From positions 1 to 64,000 of the forward strand of contig CAMOYA010000003.1 in NCBI GenBank assembly GCA_946629635.1: DNA of 64,000 nucleotides, given 5' to 3'. Origin of the DNA: an uncultured Clostridia bacterium. GTDB lineage: Bacteria; Bacillota; Clostridia; Christensenellales; Aristaeellaceae. Shown here in pieces: positions 25,980 to 40,345 of the stretch; within the stretch, counting starts at the first letter, position 1, and each line of letters opens with the position of its first letter. Both the position numbers and the translations under genes were made by a program. The notes under the pieces were generated by a model. That model was not told where the DNA came from. It was given only the letters and a program-made list of their open reading frames with translations, and ran no database searches.

Positions 25980-26729
25980 TTACTCCGCGGCGCTTTCCGC
26001 CAGCAGATCCTTCATATCATACATGCCGGGTTCCTTCCCCATCAGGAACGCCGCCGCCTTCAGGCTGCCGTCCGCGAACACGCCGCGGCTGAACGCCTCA
26101 TGCTTCAGGCTGATCCGCTCGTTCTGCGTGCCGATCATCACCTCATGCACGCCCACGATGTTGCCCATCCGGATCGCATGAATGCCGACCTCGTTCTCCG
26201 TCCGTTTTCCCATGCCGGAGCGGCCTGTGTTCGCCACGGCATCGGGACGGACTTCCTTCACTGCGCCGAACAGGGCCAGGGCCGTGCCGCTCGGGGCATC
26301 AATCTTCCGGTCATGATGCTGCTCGACGATCTCAATCTCCGCGTCCGGATAGAGCGCGACCGCCCGCCTGACCAGATCCGTCAGCGTCGCGATTCCCAGG
26401 CTGTAGTTCGCGGCCAGAAAAACCGGAATGCGCCCTGCCGCTTCCTGAATCCTTGCCTTCTCCTCCTCCGTCTGCCCCGTCGTGGCCAGCACCACCGGAA
26501 GGTTCCGCTTTTCCGCAAAGTCCATCAGGGCTCCCGTCAGGGAGTGATGGCTGAAGTCGACAATCACATCCGCCGGGGCGGTGCAGTCATCAAAGGAAAG
26601 CCGGCAGATTTCATCCGCTTCCTTCGCCATGGGATCCACCCCGGCCGTGATCTCCACACCGGCGCGCTCCGCGCTCATCCGCACCTCCCGGCCCATATGT
26701 CCGGTATATCCGCAGAGAATGATTTGCAT
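25980..26729 (-). CDS. dapB: 4-hydroxy-tetrahydrodipicolinate reductase
   Basis: GYTGHMGREV, EIVEQHHDRKIDAPSGTAL. Confidence 0.95.
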   Translation of the reverse strand: MQIILCGYTGHMGREVRMSAERAGVEITAGVDPMAKEADEICRLSFDDCTAPADVIVDFSHHSLTGALMDFAEKRNLPVVLATTGQTEEEKARIQEAAGRIPVFLAANYSLGIATLTDLVRRAVALYPDAEIEIVEQHHDRKIDAPSGTALALFGAVKEVRPDAVANTGRSGMGKRTENEVGIHAIRMGNIVGVHEVMIGTQNERISLKHEAFSRGVFADGSLKAAAFLMGKEPGMYDMKDLLAESAAE

Positions 26730-26746
26730 CTTCCGTCCCTCCGCCT

Positions 26747-27637
26747 TTATTTCACATCCAGCCCCGCATCGCGCATCAGCTGAAACAGCCGTTCCCGGTT
26801 GCCGTCTTCCATCGGCACCAGCGGCAGCCTCAGCAGGTTCTTCCCGTATCCCAGCGCAGCGCAGGCCGCCTTCACGGGGATCGGATTGGTTTCCAGCATC
26901 AGCTGGTTCATCAGGGGCAGCAGCTTCAGCTGCAGCGATGCCGCGCCCTGCACATCCCCCCGGAAGAAGCGCTCGCAGATTTCCACCGTTTCCTTCGGCA
27001 GAATATTGGCCACCACGGAAATCACGCCCTTGCCTCCCAGGCTCAGAATCGGAACGATCTGATCGTCATTTCCGGAATATATATCCAGGTCATCCCCGCA
27101 GAGATACCTTTCCTTCGCCACCTGGCTCACATTGCCGCAGGCTTCCTTCACGGCGGCAATCCGCTCATGCCCGGACAGCACCTTCAGCGTTTCAGGCGCC
27201 ATGTTCAGCCCGGTGCGGGACGGCACATTATACAGGATACAGGGGACCGCACTGGCGTCCGCAATGGCGGAAAAGCTGGCAATCAGGCCCCGCTGCGTCG
27301 TCTTGTTGTAATAGGGCGTCACCAGCAGCACCGCGTCCACCCCGGCCCGGCAGGCCGTCTGTGTCCGCTCGATCGCATGGGCGGTATTGTTCGACCCGGT
27401 GCCCGCGATGACCGGCACCCGGTGCGCGACCCTTCTGACGCAGAAGGACACCACGTCCTCATGCTCCCGATCCGTCAGCGTGCTGCCTTCGCCGGTCGTT
27501 CCCACCACGACGATGGCACGGATGCCCTGTTCAATCTGATCGTCAATCAGGCGGGCAAACGCATCATAGTCCACCCCGTTCTCATCAAAGGGCGTAATGA
27601 TCGCCGTCGCCGTGCCGGTAAATACCGTGTTCTTCAT
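26747..27637 (-). CDS. dapA: 4-hydroxy-tetrahydrodipicolinate synthase
   Basis: VFTGTATAIITPFDENGVDYDAF, VVGTTGEGSTL, VTPYYNKTTQRG, LYNVPSRTGLN. Confidence 0.96.
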   Translation of the reverse strand: MKNTVFTGTATAIITPFDENGVDYDAFARLIDDQIEQGIRAIVVVGTTGEGSTLTDREHEDVVSFCVRRVAHRVPVIAGTGSNNTAHAIERTQTACRAGVDAVLLVTPYYNKTTQRGLIASFSAIADASAVPCILYNVPSRTGLNMAPETLKVLSGHERIAAVKEACGNVSQVAKERYLCGDDLDIYSGNDDQIVPILSLGGKGVISVVANILPKETVEICERFFRGDVQGAASLQLKLLPLMNQLMLETNPIPVKAACAALGYGKNLLRLPLVPMEDGNRERLFQLMRDAGLDVK

Positions 27638-27761
27638 TCCTGCTTCTCCTCCGGACCCACGGTCCGCTTTCTCAGAAGTCATGCTCCCCGTCAGTACAGG
27701 GTATTCTATCATATCCCATCCGCGGCCGGTTGTTTTCCGCTTGTCTTTTCAGCGCTCCGCC

Positions 27762-29030
27762 TCACCCGTTCCAGAGCGTCTCCAGCGCCCGGATCAGCAT
27801 CGGCAGATCCTTCACGCCGGCGGTCTCGCAGACGGAATGCATCGCCAGCTGCGCCAGGCCGATGTCCACGCATTCCACGGAGACGTGGGAAACCGATTTG
27901 TTTCCCAGCGTGGATCCGCCGGGCATATCCGCCCGGTTGGCAAAATGTTGCACCGGCACCCCGGCCTTCTCGCAGATCAGCGCAAAGCGCGCGGAGGAAA
28001 CCGCGTCCGTCGTATACTTCTGGCTGGCGTTGTGCTTGATCACGATTCCCCGGTTCATATACACCCGGTTCTGCGGGTCATACTCGTCCGGATGATTCGG
28101 ATGCACCGCATGGGCGTTGTCCGCGGATACCATGAAGCTGCCCGCGATCGCCGCCCGGATTTCCCCGTCCGACGCGCCGAGGGCAAACCCCGTCCGCGTC
28201 AGCGTGTCATACAGGAAGCCGGAATCCGCCCCCTGCCGGCTGCCGGAGCCCACCTCTTCGTTGTCAAACACGGCGCAGACGTTGATGGCATCGTGCGGCG
28301 CGGATCCCACCATGGCTGTGACCGCGGCCCAGGCGCATTCCAGATCGTCGATCCGGCCGCAGGAGAAGTACGCGTCTCCCGCGCCCCAGACGCTGCCGTT
28401 CTGACGGCTGTAGAGGAACAGATCGTGGCTAAGCACCGCCTCCGGCTCCACGCCGGCCGCCTCCGCGATCTCCTTCATCAGGCCGCCCCCGCTGCTCTCA
28501 TCCCCGTACAGCGGCATCAGGTCCACCTGGGGGTTGAACTCATAGCCCTTATTGACATCCCGGTTGAAATGAATCGGCAGGTTCGGAATCAGCACCGCAT
28601 CCCGGTCCAGGTTCACCAGGCGGGTGGAAACGGTATCCCCGGAGCGGACGGCCAGCCGCCCCGCCACGGAAAGGGGCCGGTCCAGCCAGGTGGACATGAT
28701 CATTCCGCCGTATTTTTCCACGCTGAGGCGGACATAGGCCTCTGACTTGTTTTCAAAATGCTCCTTCAGCTTAAAGGTCGGCGAATCCGCGTGGGCCGCC
28801 ACCATCCGGAAGGACGCAAAGCCCGTCTCCGGCACAGCGAAGGCAATCAGGGCGGAATCATTGCGAACCACATAATACTTTCCGCCGGCGTCCACCAGCC
28901 AGGGATCCGTCTCCTTCAGCTCGGAATATCCGTTTTCCCGCAGCATCTCCGTCAGGTTCGCCACCGCGTGAAACGCCGTCGGGGACTGCTCCGCAAAGTT
29001 CAGGAACCGTTCCATCACATCCATGTCCAT
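27762..29030 (-). CDS. M18 family aminopeptidase
   Basis: SPTAFHAVANLTEML, VAAHADSPTFKLK, VFDNEEVGSGSRQGADS. Confidence 0.93.
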   Translation of the reverse strand: MDMDVMERFLNFAEQSPTAFHAVANLTEMLRENGYSELKETDPWLVDAGGKYYVVRNDSALIAFAVPETGFASFRMVAAHADSPTFKLKEHFENKSEAYVRLSVEKYGGMIMSTWLDRPLSVAGRLAVRSGDTVSTRLVNLDRDAVLIPNLPIHFNRDVNKGYEFNPQVDLMPLYGDESSGGGLMKEIAEAAGVEPEAVLSHDLFLYSRQNGSVWGAGDAYFSCGRIDDLECAWAAVTAMVGSAPHDAINVCAVFDNEEVGSGSRQGADSGFLYDTLTRTGFALGASDGEIRAAIAGSFMVSADNAHAVHPNHPDEYDPQNRVYMNRGIVIKHNASQKYTTDAVSSARFALICEKAGVPVQHFANRADMPGGSTLGNKSVSHVSVECVDIGLAQLAMHSVCETAGVKDLPMLIRALETLWNG

Positions 29031-29044
29031 TCCTCCCGTTCTGC

Positions 29045-29074
29045 AAAAAAGCGGACGGGTCGCCCGTCCGCTTT
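29045..29074 (-). terminator. Terminator of ATP synthase operon
   Basis: GCGGACGGG-CGA-CCCGTCCGC then U6 on minus strand. Confidence 0.8.
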
Positions 29075-29079
29075 CGCCA

Positions 29080-31584
<2,505 letters not shown>

Positions 31585-31587
31585 CCG

Positions 31588-33077
<1,490 letters not shown>

Positions 33078-33081
<4 letters not shown>

Positions 33082-33608
33082 GCGTTCATCACTTCCTTGA
33101 TCTCATCAAGCTTATTCCGGATGCTGCCGTCAATTACCCGTCCGTCCACTTCCACGCGGACCCCGCCGATCAGCGACGGATCCACATGGCAGGAGAGCGT
33201 CACCCTGCGGCCCAGCTTTTTCACCAGCTTATCCCGCAGCACCACCATTTCCGCTTCCTTCAGCGGCACCGCCGAGGTTACGATGGCCACGGATTCGCCC
33301 CGGTACTGGCGGGAGAGCTCATTGTAGTCCTCCGCCATCCGGTTCAGCGCCGCCACATGGCCCCTGGCCACCATCATCCGGAGAACGCCCAGCAGGACAT
33401 CCGGAATCTTTCCGCGGAACGCCGCGTCCAGCGCGTTCAGGCGTTCCTCCTTGCTGATGGCCGGGCTTGCCAGCAGCGCCCGGTATTCCGGCGTCTGCAT
33501 CATCGCGCTGACCACCGTTTCCAGGCCGGCGGAGGTTTCCTCCAGCTGGTTTTCCTGTGCCGCCAGCTCGAACAGCGCCTCGGCATATTCCCTACTCGTT
33601 GTTGTCAT
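33078..33608 (-). CDS. atpH: F1 ATP synthase delta subunit
   Basis: [44 protein letters not shown]. Confidence 0.94.
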
Positions 33609-33630
33609 TCTCGTCTCCTGATTCCGTCTA

Positions 33631-34125
33631 TCAGTCCAGATCGTTCAGGAAGGAATCGATCAGCGCGCGGTGATCCTCCTCGTTGATCTCCCGCTCCAGC
33701 AGCTTGCCGGTCAGGCGGGCGGATACGTCGGCGATCTCGTGCTTCATATCATCCTCCGCCTTCTTCCGCTCCAGCTCCGCGTCCGCCTCCGCCTGGCGGC
33801 GGATATCCGTCGCCTTGTCGCGCGCCGCAGCCACAATTTCGTTGCTCCGGTACTCCGCGGTACGCGTCGCCTCAGCAATGATCTGGTCAGACGTCTGCCG
33901 GGCGGCGGACATGGCGGCTTCATAGTTCAGCCGGTTCTCCTCCGCCTGCTCCCGGGCGGCCTTGGCCTGCGCATAATCCGCATCGATCGCTTCCCGCCGG
34001 GTATTGATGATCTTCATGACCGGCTTGAAGAGAAATTTCTTCACGATCCATGTCAGGATCAGCAGGTTGACCAGGCTGATCAGAACATTCCAGATATTGA
34101 CGGAGATAACGCTCAAATTCTGCAT
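33631..34125 (-). CDS. atpF: Fo ATP synthase b subunit
   Basis: single N-terminal TM plus long charged helix; position in operon. Confidence 0.93.
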   Translation of the reverse strand: MQNLSVISVNIWNVLISLVNLLILTWIVKKFLFKPVMKIINTRREAIDADYAQAKAAREQAEENRLNYEAAMSAARQTSDQIIAEATRTAEYRSNEIVAAARDKATDIRRQAEADAELERKKAEDDMKHEIADVSARLTGKLLEREINEEDHRALIDSFLNDLD

Positions 34126-34183
34126 GGTTTCCCCTTCATTCGTTCAGATGTTTTCCCCTTTGTTCTGACGCGGGACAGGTGGA

Positions 34184-34495
<312 letters not shown>

Positions 34496-35425
34496 TTATG
34501 CGGCTGATTTCGAGAGCTTTTCCTTCAGTTTCTTCCGCTTTTCGCGGCGGGCCGCCCATTCCTCCCAGGGCACCGCGCCGGAAACATTCAGCATCGTCAG
34601 CATCGCGAAGATGAACGCCTGCATCACGCCGCTGAACACGTCAAAGTAGATGCTCAGCACCGCGGGAAGACCGATTCTCAGGAAGGGGATATCCCCCAGG
34701 AATCCGGGCAGCCAGCCCAGCAGCGATTTGCTCAGCCCCGACAGGGCGCTTCCGATCAGCGCCGAGATCACGGCGCCGGAAAGGACATTTCCGTAATGAC
34801 GGAACGCCATGGAAATCGGGGTGGAGAACTCGCCGATCAGGTTCATGGGCGCAAACACGGGAATCGGCTTGAACAGGCCGATGAAGTAGTTCCACAGGCC
34901 GCCCCTGAACTTGTAATACATGATCAGGAAGAACACCAGGAGCGCCCAGCCGAAGGTCACATTCACGTCCCCCGTCGGGCTGAACAGGCCGAAGAGGCAG
35001 ATCAGAGAGGAGAACGCGCTCAGCGCCATGATCGCCGCAATGAACGGCGCCCAGGCGGAAAAATAGTCCCCCATGTTGCTGTTGACCAGTCCCTGGCACT
35101 TCTCCACGATCCACTCCGCGATCAGCTGGCGCCGGCAGACGGCCTTTGCCGTCAGCCCGTGGGTCAGATAGAGGCACAGCCCGAGAATGGAGATCATGAC
35201 CGCCCAGGTATTGATCTGGCTCTCCGTGATGATCACCGGCATGACCGGCGCCTCAAACTCGGCATAGATCATCGCCCCGGCGATCTGCACCCCGTCCGCC
35301 GCCGGCGTAAACAGCACCTTCAGCACGATCAGCGCCAGAATCGGCAGGATCATCATCGCAATCAGCGCCCCGTCCACGGCCCGGAACCGGGTGCTTTTCA
35401 CATCCGGCGTTGCCGCTTCAGTCAA
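34496..35425 (-). CDS. atpB: Fo ATP synthase a subunit
   Basis: FKPIPVFAPMNLIGEFSTPISMAFRHYGNVLSGAVI. Confidence 0.94.
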   Translation of the reverse strand: MTEAATPDVKSTRFRAVDGALIAMMILPILALIVLKVLFTPAADGVQIAGAMIYAEFEAPVMPVIITESQINTWAVMISILGLCLYLTHGLTAKAVCRRQLIAEWIVEKCQGLVNSNMGDYFSAWAPFIAAIMALSAFSSLICLFGLFSPTGDVNVTFGWALLVFFLIMYYKFRGGLWNYFIGLFKPIPVFAPMNLIGEFSTPISMAFRHYGNVLSGAVISALIGSALSGLSKSLLGWLPGFLGDIPFLRIGLPAVLSIYFDVFSGVMQAFIFAMLTMLNVSGAVPWEEWAARREKRKKLKEKLSKSAA

Positions 35426-35864
35426 TCAGATCACTTCCTTCCGCCCCGGAGGGTTCGATGCCGCGCTTCCGGTCCACCATCGGGCGGAAGGCGAGGCCAA
35501 TCCGGGGAAAGAGCAACGGTATCAGCGTTGCATATACATTCGTTTTGAACACGCCGACCAGCAGCGCGCAGATCGCGCCGACGCCCACAAGCCGCAGGCT
35601 GGCAGTCGCCCGGACCTGCTTCGCCGCCTGATCCGCCTGGCCTTTGTCAATCGCCCGGCTGACGGTGACCGCCAGGAGAAAATAATTGCCAACGGCAACG
35701 GCCGCGCCGCCTAGGTTGCCCAGCAGCACGCTCAGGTCCCACTGCCCGATCAGCAGGAAGACCGCTTCCATCAGGATGCTGAGCAGCACGACCCAGACCG
35801 CGATATACCCGGTCTCCTTCCTGACCGCCGGATCCAGCGCCACGCACGACCCCTCCCGATGCAC
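35418..35864 (-). CDS. AtpI-like small membrane protein preceding atpB
   Basis: 148 aa, about 4 TM, first gene of ATP synthase operon. Confidence 0.7.
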   Translation of the reverse strand: MHREGSCVALDPAVRKETGYIAVWVVLLSILMEAVFLLIGQWDLSVLLGNLGGAAVAVGNYFLLAVTVSRAIDKGQADQAAKQVRATASLRLVGVGAICALLVGVFKTNVYATLIPLLFPRIGLAFRPMVDRKRGIEPSGAEGSDLID

Positions 35865-35876
35865 AATCTGAGGACT

Positions 35877-35905
35877 ATTCTATCAAAACCATATTCTTTT
35901 TGCAA
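35877..35905 (-). promoter_or_regulatory. Promoter of ATP synthase operon
   Basis: Minus strand TTGCAA-N17-TAGAAT. Confidence 0.7.
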
Positions 35906-36030
35906 TCCCGGATGCGCCGTTTTTGCCCGTTCAATGAAGGAAAAATAGCAGTGGAAAAGCGAAGCGGAATGGAGTAAAATAAAGCCGAATCAAATCTGTC
36001 TGAATCCAGTTCATTTTTTCAGGAGGCTGT

Positions 36031-37158
36031 ATGGGTAAGCTGGTCATGGGTTACTGGGACTGCCCCGTCTGCGGATCGCAGGGAATCCGCGGGGATGTGG
36101 TGAACTGCCCCTCCTGCGGGCGTGCCAGGGGAGATGTCCAATTCTACTTGAAAAATGTTGCCGAGGGAGAAACCCGCGAGGAAAACGAACGGGGCGATAT
36201 TGAATACATGGACGAGGCCAAGGCCCAGTCCTTCAGCAAGAACCCCGACTGGTACTGTTCCTTCTGCAACTCCCTGAACAGTGACAACGCGCAGTTCTGC
36301 GGCAACTGCGGCGCCAGCCGGGCTGATTCCGAAAGCAACTATTTCGATCAGCTGAAAAAGAAGCAGGAACAGGAAGCCGCCGAGCTGGCCGCCCAGCCGC
36401 AGCCCGCTGCCCGGACGCAGCCGAAGAGCAAGCGTCCGCTGCTGATTCTGGCCGCGGTCGTCATCGGGATCATCCTGCTCTTTACCTATCTGAACGGAAA
36501 CAAAACCGCCGGAGATCTGAAGGTGACCGCGCTGAACTGGGTGCGGAACATTCAGATCGAGGAATACCGGGAATTCAGCGAATCCGGATGGACGCTGCCC
36601 GACGGGGCGGAGCTGACGGATCAGAAGTCGGAGTATCATCATTCCGACAGCGTGCTGAGCCATTACGTGGACCGGGAGGTCCAGCGTTCCCGCCGGGTGC
36701 TGGATCATTACGAAACCTACTACACCTACGAGGACCGGGGAAACGGCAGCTTCGAGGAAGTGTCCCACCAGCGCCCCGTCTATGAGACGGAGTACTATAC
36801 GGAAACCATCCAGGAGCCGGTCTTCATCCAGGTTCCCCGGTACCAGACCAAGTACTATTACAATATCTGGCGATGGACGCCGACCCGGGAAGCCACCGCG
36901 GACGGAACCGATCACAACGCCGTCTGGCCGGAAACGAACCTGGGCGAGAACGAGCGGGAGGGCCAGAAGTCGGAGGATTACCGCTTCACGGTGACCGACT
37001 CCAAAGGCGAAAGCACCACCTACCGCCTGGCGGAAAGCGACTGGAGGAACCTGAACGAGGGAGACAGCATCAGCATTACCTCCAGGCGCACCGGCGCGGA
37101 CGCGTTCATCTCCGACGAGAAGGGAAACCGGATCGCCGATATCTATCCGGTCCGATAA
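36031..37158 (+). CDS. Zinc-ribbon membrane protein of unknown function
   Basis: CPVCGSQGIRGDVVNCPSCG and WYCSFCNSLNSDNAQFCGNCG zinc ribbons, one TM, C-terminal ectodomain. Confidence 0.8.
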   Translation: MGKLVMGYWDCPVCGSQGIRGDVVNCPSCGRARGDVQFYLKNVAEGETREENERGDIEYMDEAKAQSFSKNPDWYCSFCNSLNSDNAQFCGNCGASRADSESNYFDQLKKKQEQEAAELAAQPQPAARTQPKSKRPLLILAAVVIGIILLFTYLNGNKTAGDLKVTALNWVRNIQIEEYREFSESGWTLPDGAELTDQKSEYHHSDSVLSHYVDREVQRSRRVLDHYETYYTYEDRGNGSFEEVSHQRPVYETEYYTETIQEPVFIQVPRYQTKYYYNIWRWTPTREATADGTDHNAVWPETNLGENEREGQKSEDYRFTVTDSKGESTTYRLAESDWRNLNEGDSISITSRRTGADAFISDEKGNRIADIYPVR

Positions 37159-37164
37159 ACAAAC

Positions 37165-37200
37165 GCCGTGCGGGGCAGCTGGCCCCGCACGGCCTTTTTT
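37165..37200 (+). terminator. Intrinsic terminator
   Basis: GCCGTGCGGGGC-AGCTG-GCCCCGCACGGC-CTTTTTT. Confidence 0.88.
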
Positions 37201-37396
37201 GCGTTTATTCGCATGAAACAGATTCGGGATCTTCATGGACTCACGAAGCAGGAGACCGCCGGTATCAGCGTTTCGGCCGCGGCCGGCTGCAACGATGGAC
37301 CACGCTTTCGATCGGAATCGTGGCCGGTTTCCTTGCCATCGAGGCCATCCCCTCGTTTTGTATGGATGACAGGAACGAAAAGGGCCGATCATTCCC

Positions 37397-38335
37397 TTAT
37401 TTGACGCCACGCCACTGGCCGAAGGGGAAGACCACCTGGCGCACATGTCCGACGATCATGCTGCGCTCCAGGGCGCCGTTCTGCCGGCAATCATTGGAGT
37501 TGTTCCGATGGTCGCCCATGACGAAGAAATAATCCTCGTTCACCTTGAATTCTTTCTCCGTCAGCGTCGGAAGGATTTCCGCGATCGCGCTCTCGCCCCG
37601 GTATTCCTTTCCGTCATAGGAGATCACCTGGATATTCTGCGCACGCATGCCGTCCGCGCTGGATTCATCCGCCTTTTCGGTCAGAACCTTCAGTTCCTTT
37701 CCGTCCCCGTCCAGCGCCTTGACCGGCGTATTGGCGCGCTGCCAGTATTCCCCGTTGAGCAGGAACATCTGGCCGTCCAGGATCTTCAGGCTGTCGCCCT
37801 TCTTCGGGATGACATAGGGTCCGAAGGAGGAGGCTCCCTTCCGGTAGGCGGATGCGATGGTGTCGATGTTCTTTTCCGCCTCCACCTGCTCCCCGTTGAC
37901 GTACAGATACCCGTCGCGCAGCTCGATCGTTTCGCCCGGCAGGCCGACCACCCGCTTGACAAAATTCATCGCGCCGCGGGCCGGGTACCGGCAGATGACC
38001 ACATCGAGCCGGTTCGGCGTTCCGTAGGACAGGCGCGCCGCCCGCTGGGCCGCGTTGTCGCTGGTGAAGGGCATGTTCAGCCAGATGCTCGAGTAGTCAA
38101 ACTTGCTGACAAACATGATTTCTCCGTTCGCCAGCGTATCATCCATCGACTCGCCGTCCACCCGGACGGGTTCGAACACGAAGGCGCGGATGACCAGCGC
38201 GGCCACCACGGCGACCGCCAGGGTCAGCACCCATTCCAGGATTTCCTGCCCAAGCGATTTCTTCACCTTCTCCTTTTTCTTTTTCCCCGTCTGCGCCTCC
38301 GGCGCGTTCTCCTGCAGCTTTTCCTGTTCGCTCAC
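37397..38335 (-). CDS. lepB: Signal peptidase I
   Basis: GESMDDTLANGEIMFVSKFDY; MNFVKRVVGLPGE; FVMGDHRNNSNDCR. Confidence 0.93.
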   Translation of the reverse strand: MSEQEKLQENAPEAQTGKKKKEKVKKSLGQEILEWVLTLAVAVVAALVIRAFVFEPVRVDGESMDDTLANGEIMFVSKFDYSSIWLNMPFTSDNAAQRAARLSYGTPNRLDVVICRYPARGAMNFVKRVVGLPGETIELRDGYLYVNGEQVEAEKNIDTIASAYRKGASSFGPYVIPKKGDSLKILDGQMFLLNGEYWQRANTPVKALDGDGKELKVLTEKADESSADGMRAQNIQVISYDGKEYRGESAIAEILPTLTEKEFKVNEDYFFVMGDHRNNSNDCRQNGALERSMIVGHVRQVVFPFGQWRGVK

Positions 38336-38337
38336 GA

Positions 38338-39201
38338 TCAGGCATCTCCTTTCAGGCGGGCGATCTCCCGCCCGATCAAATCCTTGTTCACATAATTCAG
38401 CGGAGAGAAGCGGCCCTGCGCCGCCTTCTCCAGCTTTTCCACCGCGGCTTTCCGGTCCCCGGCATCCAGATCATACCGGCTGAGGAAATAGAGCGTATCA
38501 ATCTGCCCTTCCTTCAGGGCGATGGCCTTGTCAAACCATTTCCGCGCGGCCGCCTGATCGCCCCGGACCCGCCAGAGGAACTGCCCCATATTGTCCAGGC
38601 AGATGGAGTCCTCATCATCGTACTCGATCGACTCCCGGATAAACTGCTCCGCCTTTTCGATCCCGGCGTTCCAGGCATCCTCCGGGTTTGCCGGCTCCGG
38701 CTGCGGTTCCGCGGGATCCGCCTGCGGTTCCGTCTGATCCGCCGCCTCTTCATCCGTTTCCGGATCCTCCGCGGCTGCCGGTTCCGCTGCAGATGCCAGC
38801 GCCGCAAAATCAGGCCGGTTCGCCTGATCGTACTTCTCGATATACAGATATCCGAGCGTCTGATAGATCAGGCCGGTCTGCGCCTTGCGGAACTGCTGCT
38901 CCAGCGTGCTGATTCCCTTGTCCACATTGCCCAGCCGCAGGCAGCATACCGCGTAATAGACCAGCAGCTCCGTCCGCTGGGACGGCGTCATACCGGGCGC
39001 CTTCTGATGCGCCACCAGGAACTCCTTCGCCTTCTGGAACTCTCCGGCACGGATGATCAGCAGGGCATACGGCAGGATATACCGCGCGTCACTGACGCCT
39101 TCGGCAAAGGCTGCCTCGTACAGGCCTCTGGCCTCATCCGTCTTCCCGTCCCGCTGCAGTTTCATGGCCTTGTTGGCCTTGAACACCGACATAATTCCCA
39201 T
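38338..39201 (-). CDS. TPR-like repeat protein
   Basis: 287 aa, helical repeats with acidic/Pro linker; AAGGAG RBS upstream of ATG at 39201. Confidence 0.75.
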   Translation of the reverse strand: MGIMSVFKANKAMKLQRDGKTDEARGLYEAAFAEGVSDARYILPYALLIIRAGEFQKAKEFLVAHQKAPGMTPSQRTELLVYYAVCCLRLGNVDKGISTLEQQFRKAQTGLIYQTLGYLYIEKYDQANRPDFAALASAAEPAAAEDPETDEEAADQTEPQADPAEPQPEPANPEDAWNAGIEKAEQFIRESIEYDDEDSICLDNMGQFLWRVRGDQAAARKWFDKAIALKEGQIDTLYFLSRYDLDAGDRKAAVEKLEKAAQGRFSPLNYVNKDLIGREIARLKGDA

Positions 39202-40345
39202 GATTCTCTGTCTCCTTCAGCTTGCGCCGCAAGCGATGATAGCGGTATTGTAACTCATTTTTTGTCTGTTGTACAGTTTCCCCCTGCCGGAGCGAGGGCT
39301 CGTTGAGCAGGGAGATCGCCAGCTCCGTCAGCCGAAGCGCCTCCGGAATATTTTTCCGGTAATGCTCCTCATGCTTGGCCAGCTCCACATAGGGCGTCAC
39401 GCCGCCCCGGCGCTCGCGGATCATCCCCCGCCAGATCTCCGCCGCCTGCTCCCTCTCGCCGGTGCGGCGGTAGCTGACCGCCAGGGCGGAGCCCGCCAGA
39501 TCCCCCACCCGGCTTTTCCGCGCCAGCCGGTAGCATCGGCGGGCGCTTTCCGTCCGATGCAGCCTCTCCAGCGCCCGGCCCATCGAATACACGTCCTCGC
39601 CGAAGGTGATCTGCTCCGGATGCAGATACAGATCCGCCATATGGTTCAGCAACACGCAGAGGGTGGCGATATCCTGGGCATTGTGCCGGAGAATATCATC
39701 CAGCAGAGAAATCTGCTTTGTTTTCAGATAGGTAAAATACCGCTGCGGTACCTCACTGCCCGGCAGGTCATCCACCCGGGGCTTTCCCAGTATGACCTCC
39801 TCCAGCCGCCCCAGGTTGCATCTTCCCAGCCGCAGCTTCCACAGCCTCCGGCACATATGCAGCAGATCCAGATGCGGCAGGTCCAGGCATTCCCGGTCCA
39901 TCCGGTTCATCAGAAACCGGCTTTCCAGCAGCGGCACGTCGAAGGTCGTCCCGTTGAAGGTGCACAGCACATCAAACCGGCCCATGCCCGCCGCCACATG
40001 ACGGAGCAGATACGGCTCCTCCGGGTAATCCCGCATCAGAAACTGATGCACTTCAAAGCCCTGATCCGTCAGGAACCCCATTCCGACCAGGAACGCCACC
40101 GTTCCGCTGCCGCCCAGCCCGGTCGTTTCCGTGTCCAGATACAGGATGCGGCGGGGATCCAGATCGTCCGGAAGCTCCTGGTCGCTCATCATCCGCAGCG
40201 TTTCGGCGCGAAGTGACAGCGCGCCGGGGAACTCCTCCATCGGTCGATAAACCGCCAGGTGCTGGCAGTCCCCGGCCGTCTCCGCCGGACGCTTCTGCGC
40301 ATTCCCGGTTCCGCCGACCGCGCGCAGCTTATCCCTCAGATTCAT
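39134..40345 (-). CDS. mrfB: RNase H-like exonuclease-fold protein (YprB/MrfB family) with C-terminal helical repeats
   Basis: LYLDTETTGLGGSGTVAFLVGMGF; CTFNGTTFDVPLLESRF; adjacent to MrfA-type helicase. Confidence 0.85.
   Translation of the reverse strand: MNLRDKLRAVGGTGNAQKRPAETAGDCQHLAVYRPMEEFPGALSLRAETLRMMSDQELPDDLDPRRILYLDTETTGLGGSGTVAFLVGMGFLTDQGFEVHQFLMRDYPEEPYLLRHVAAGMGRFDVLCTFNGTTFDVPLLESRFLMNRMDRECLDLPHLDLLHMCRRLWKLRLGRCNLGRLEEVILGKPRVDDLPGSEVPQRYFTYLKTKQISLLDDILRHNAQDIATLCVLLNHMADLYLHPEQITFGEDVYSMGRALERLHRTESARRCYRLARKSRVGDLAGSALAVSYRRTGEREQAAEIWRGMIRERRGGVTPYVELAKHEEHYRKNIPEALRLTELAISLLNEPSLRQGETVQQTKNELQYRYHRLRRKLKETENHGNYVGVQGQQGHETAAGREDG

Noticed and set aside
27638-27760. 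Possible lysine riboswitch upstream of dapA
   Set aside because: The leader is too short and lacks the conserved L-box core; only a promoter-like TATGAT is visible.
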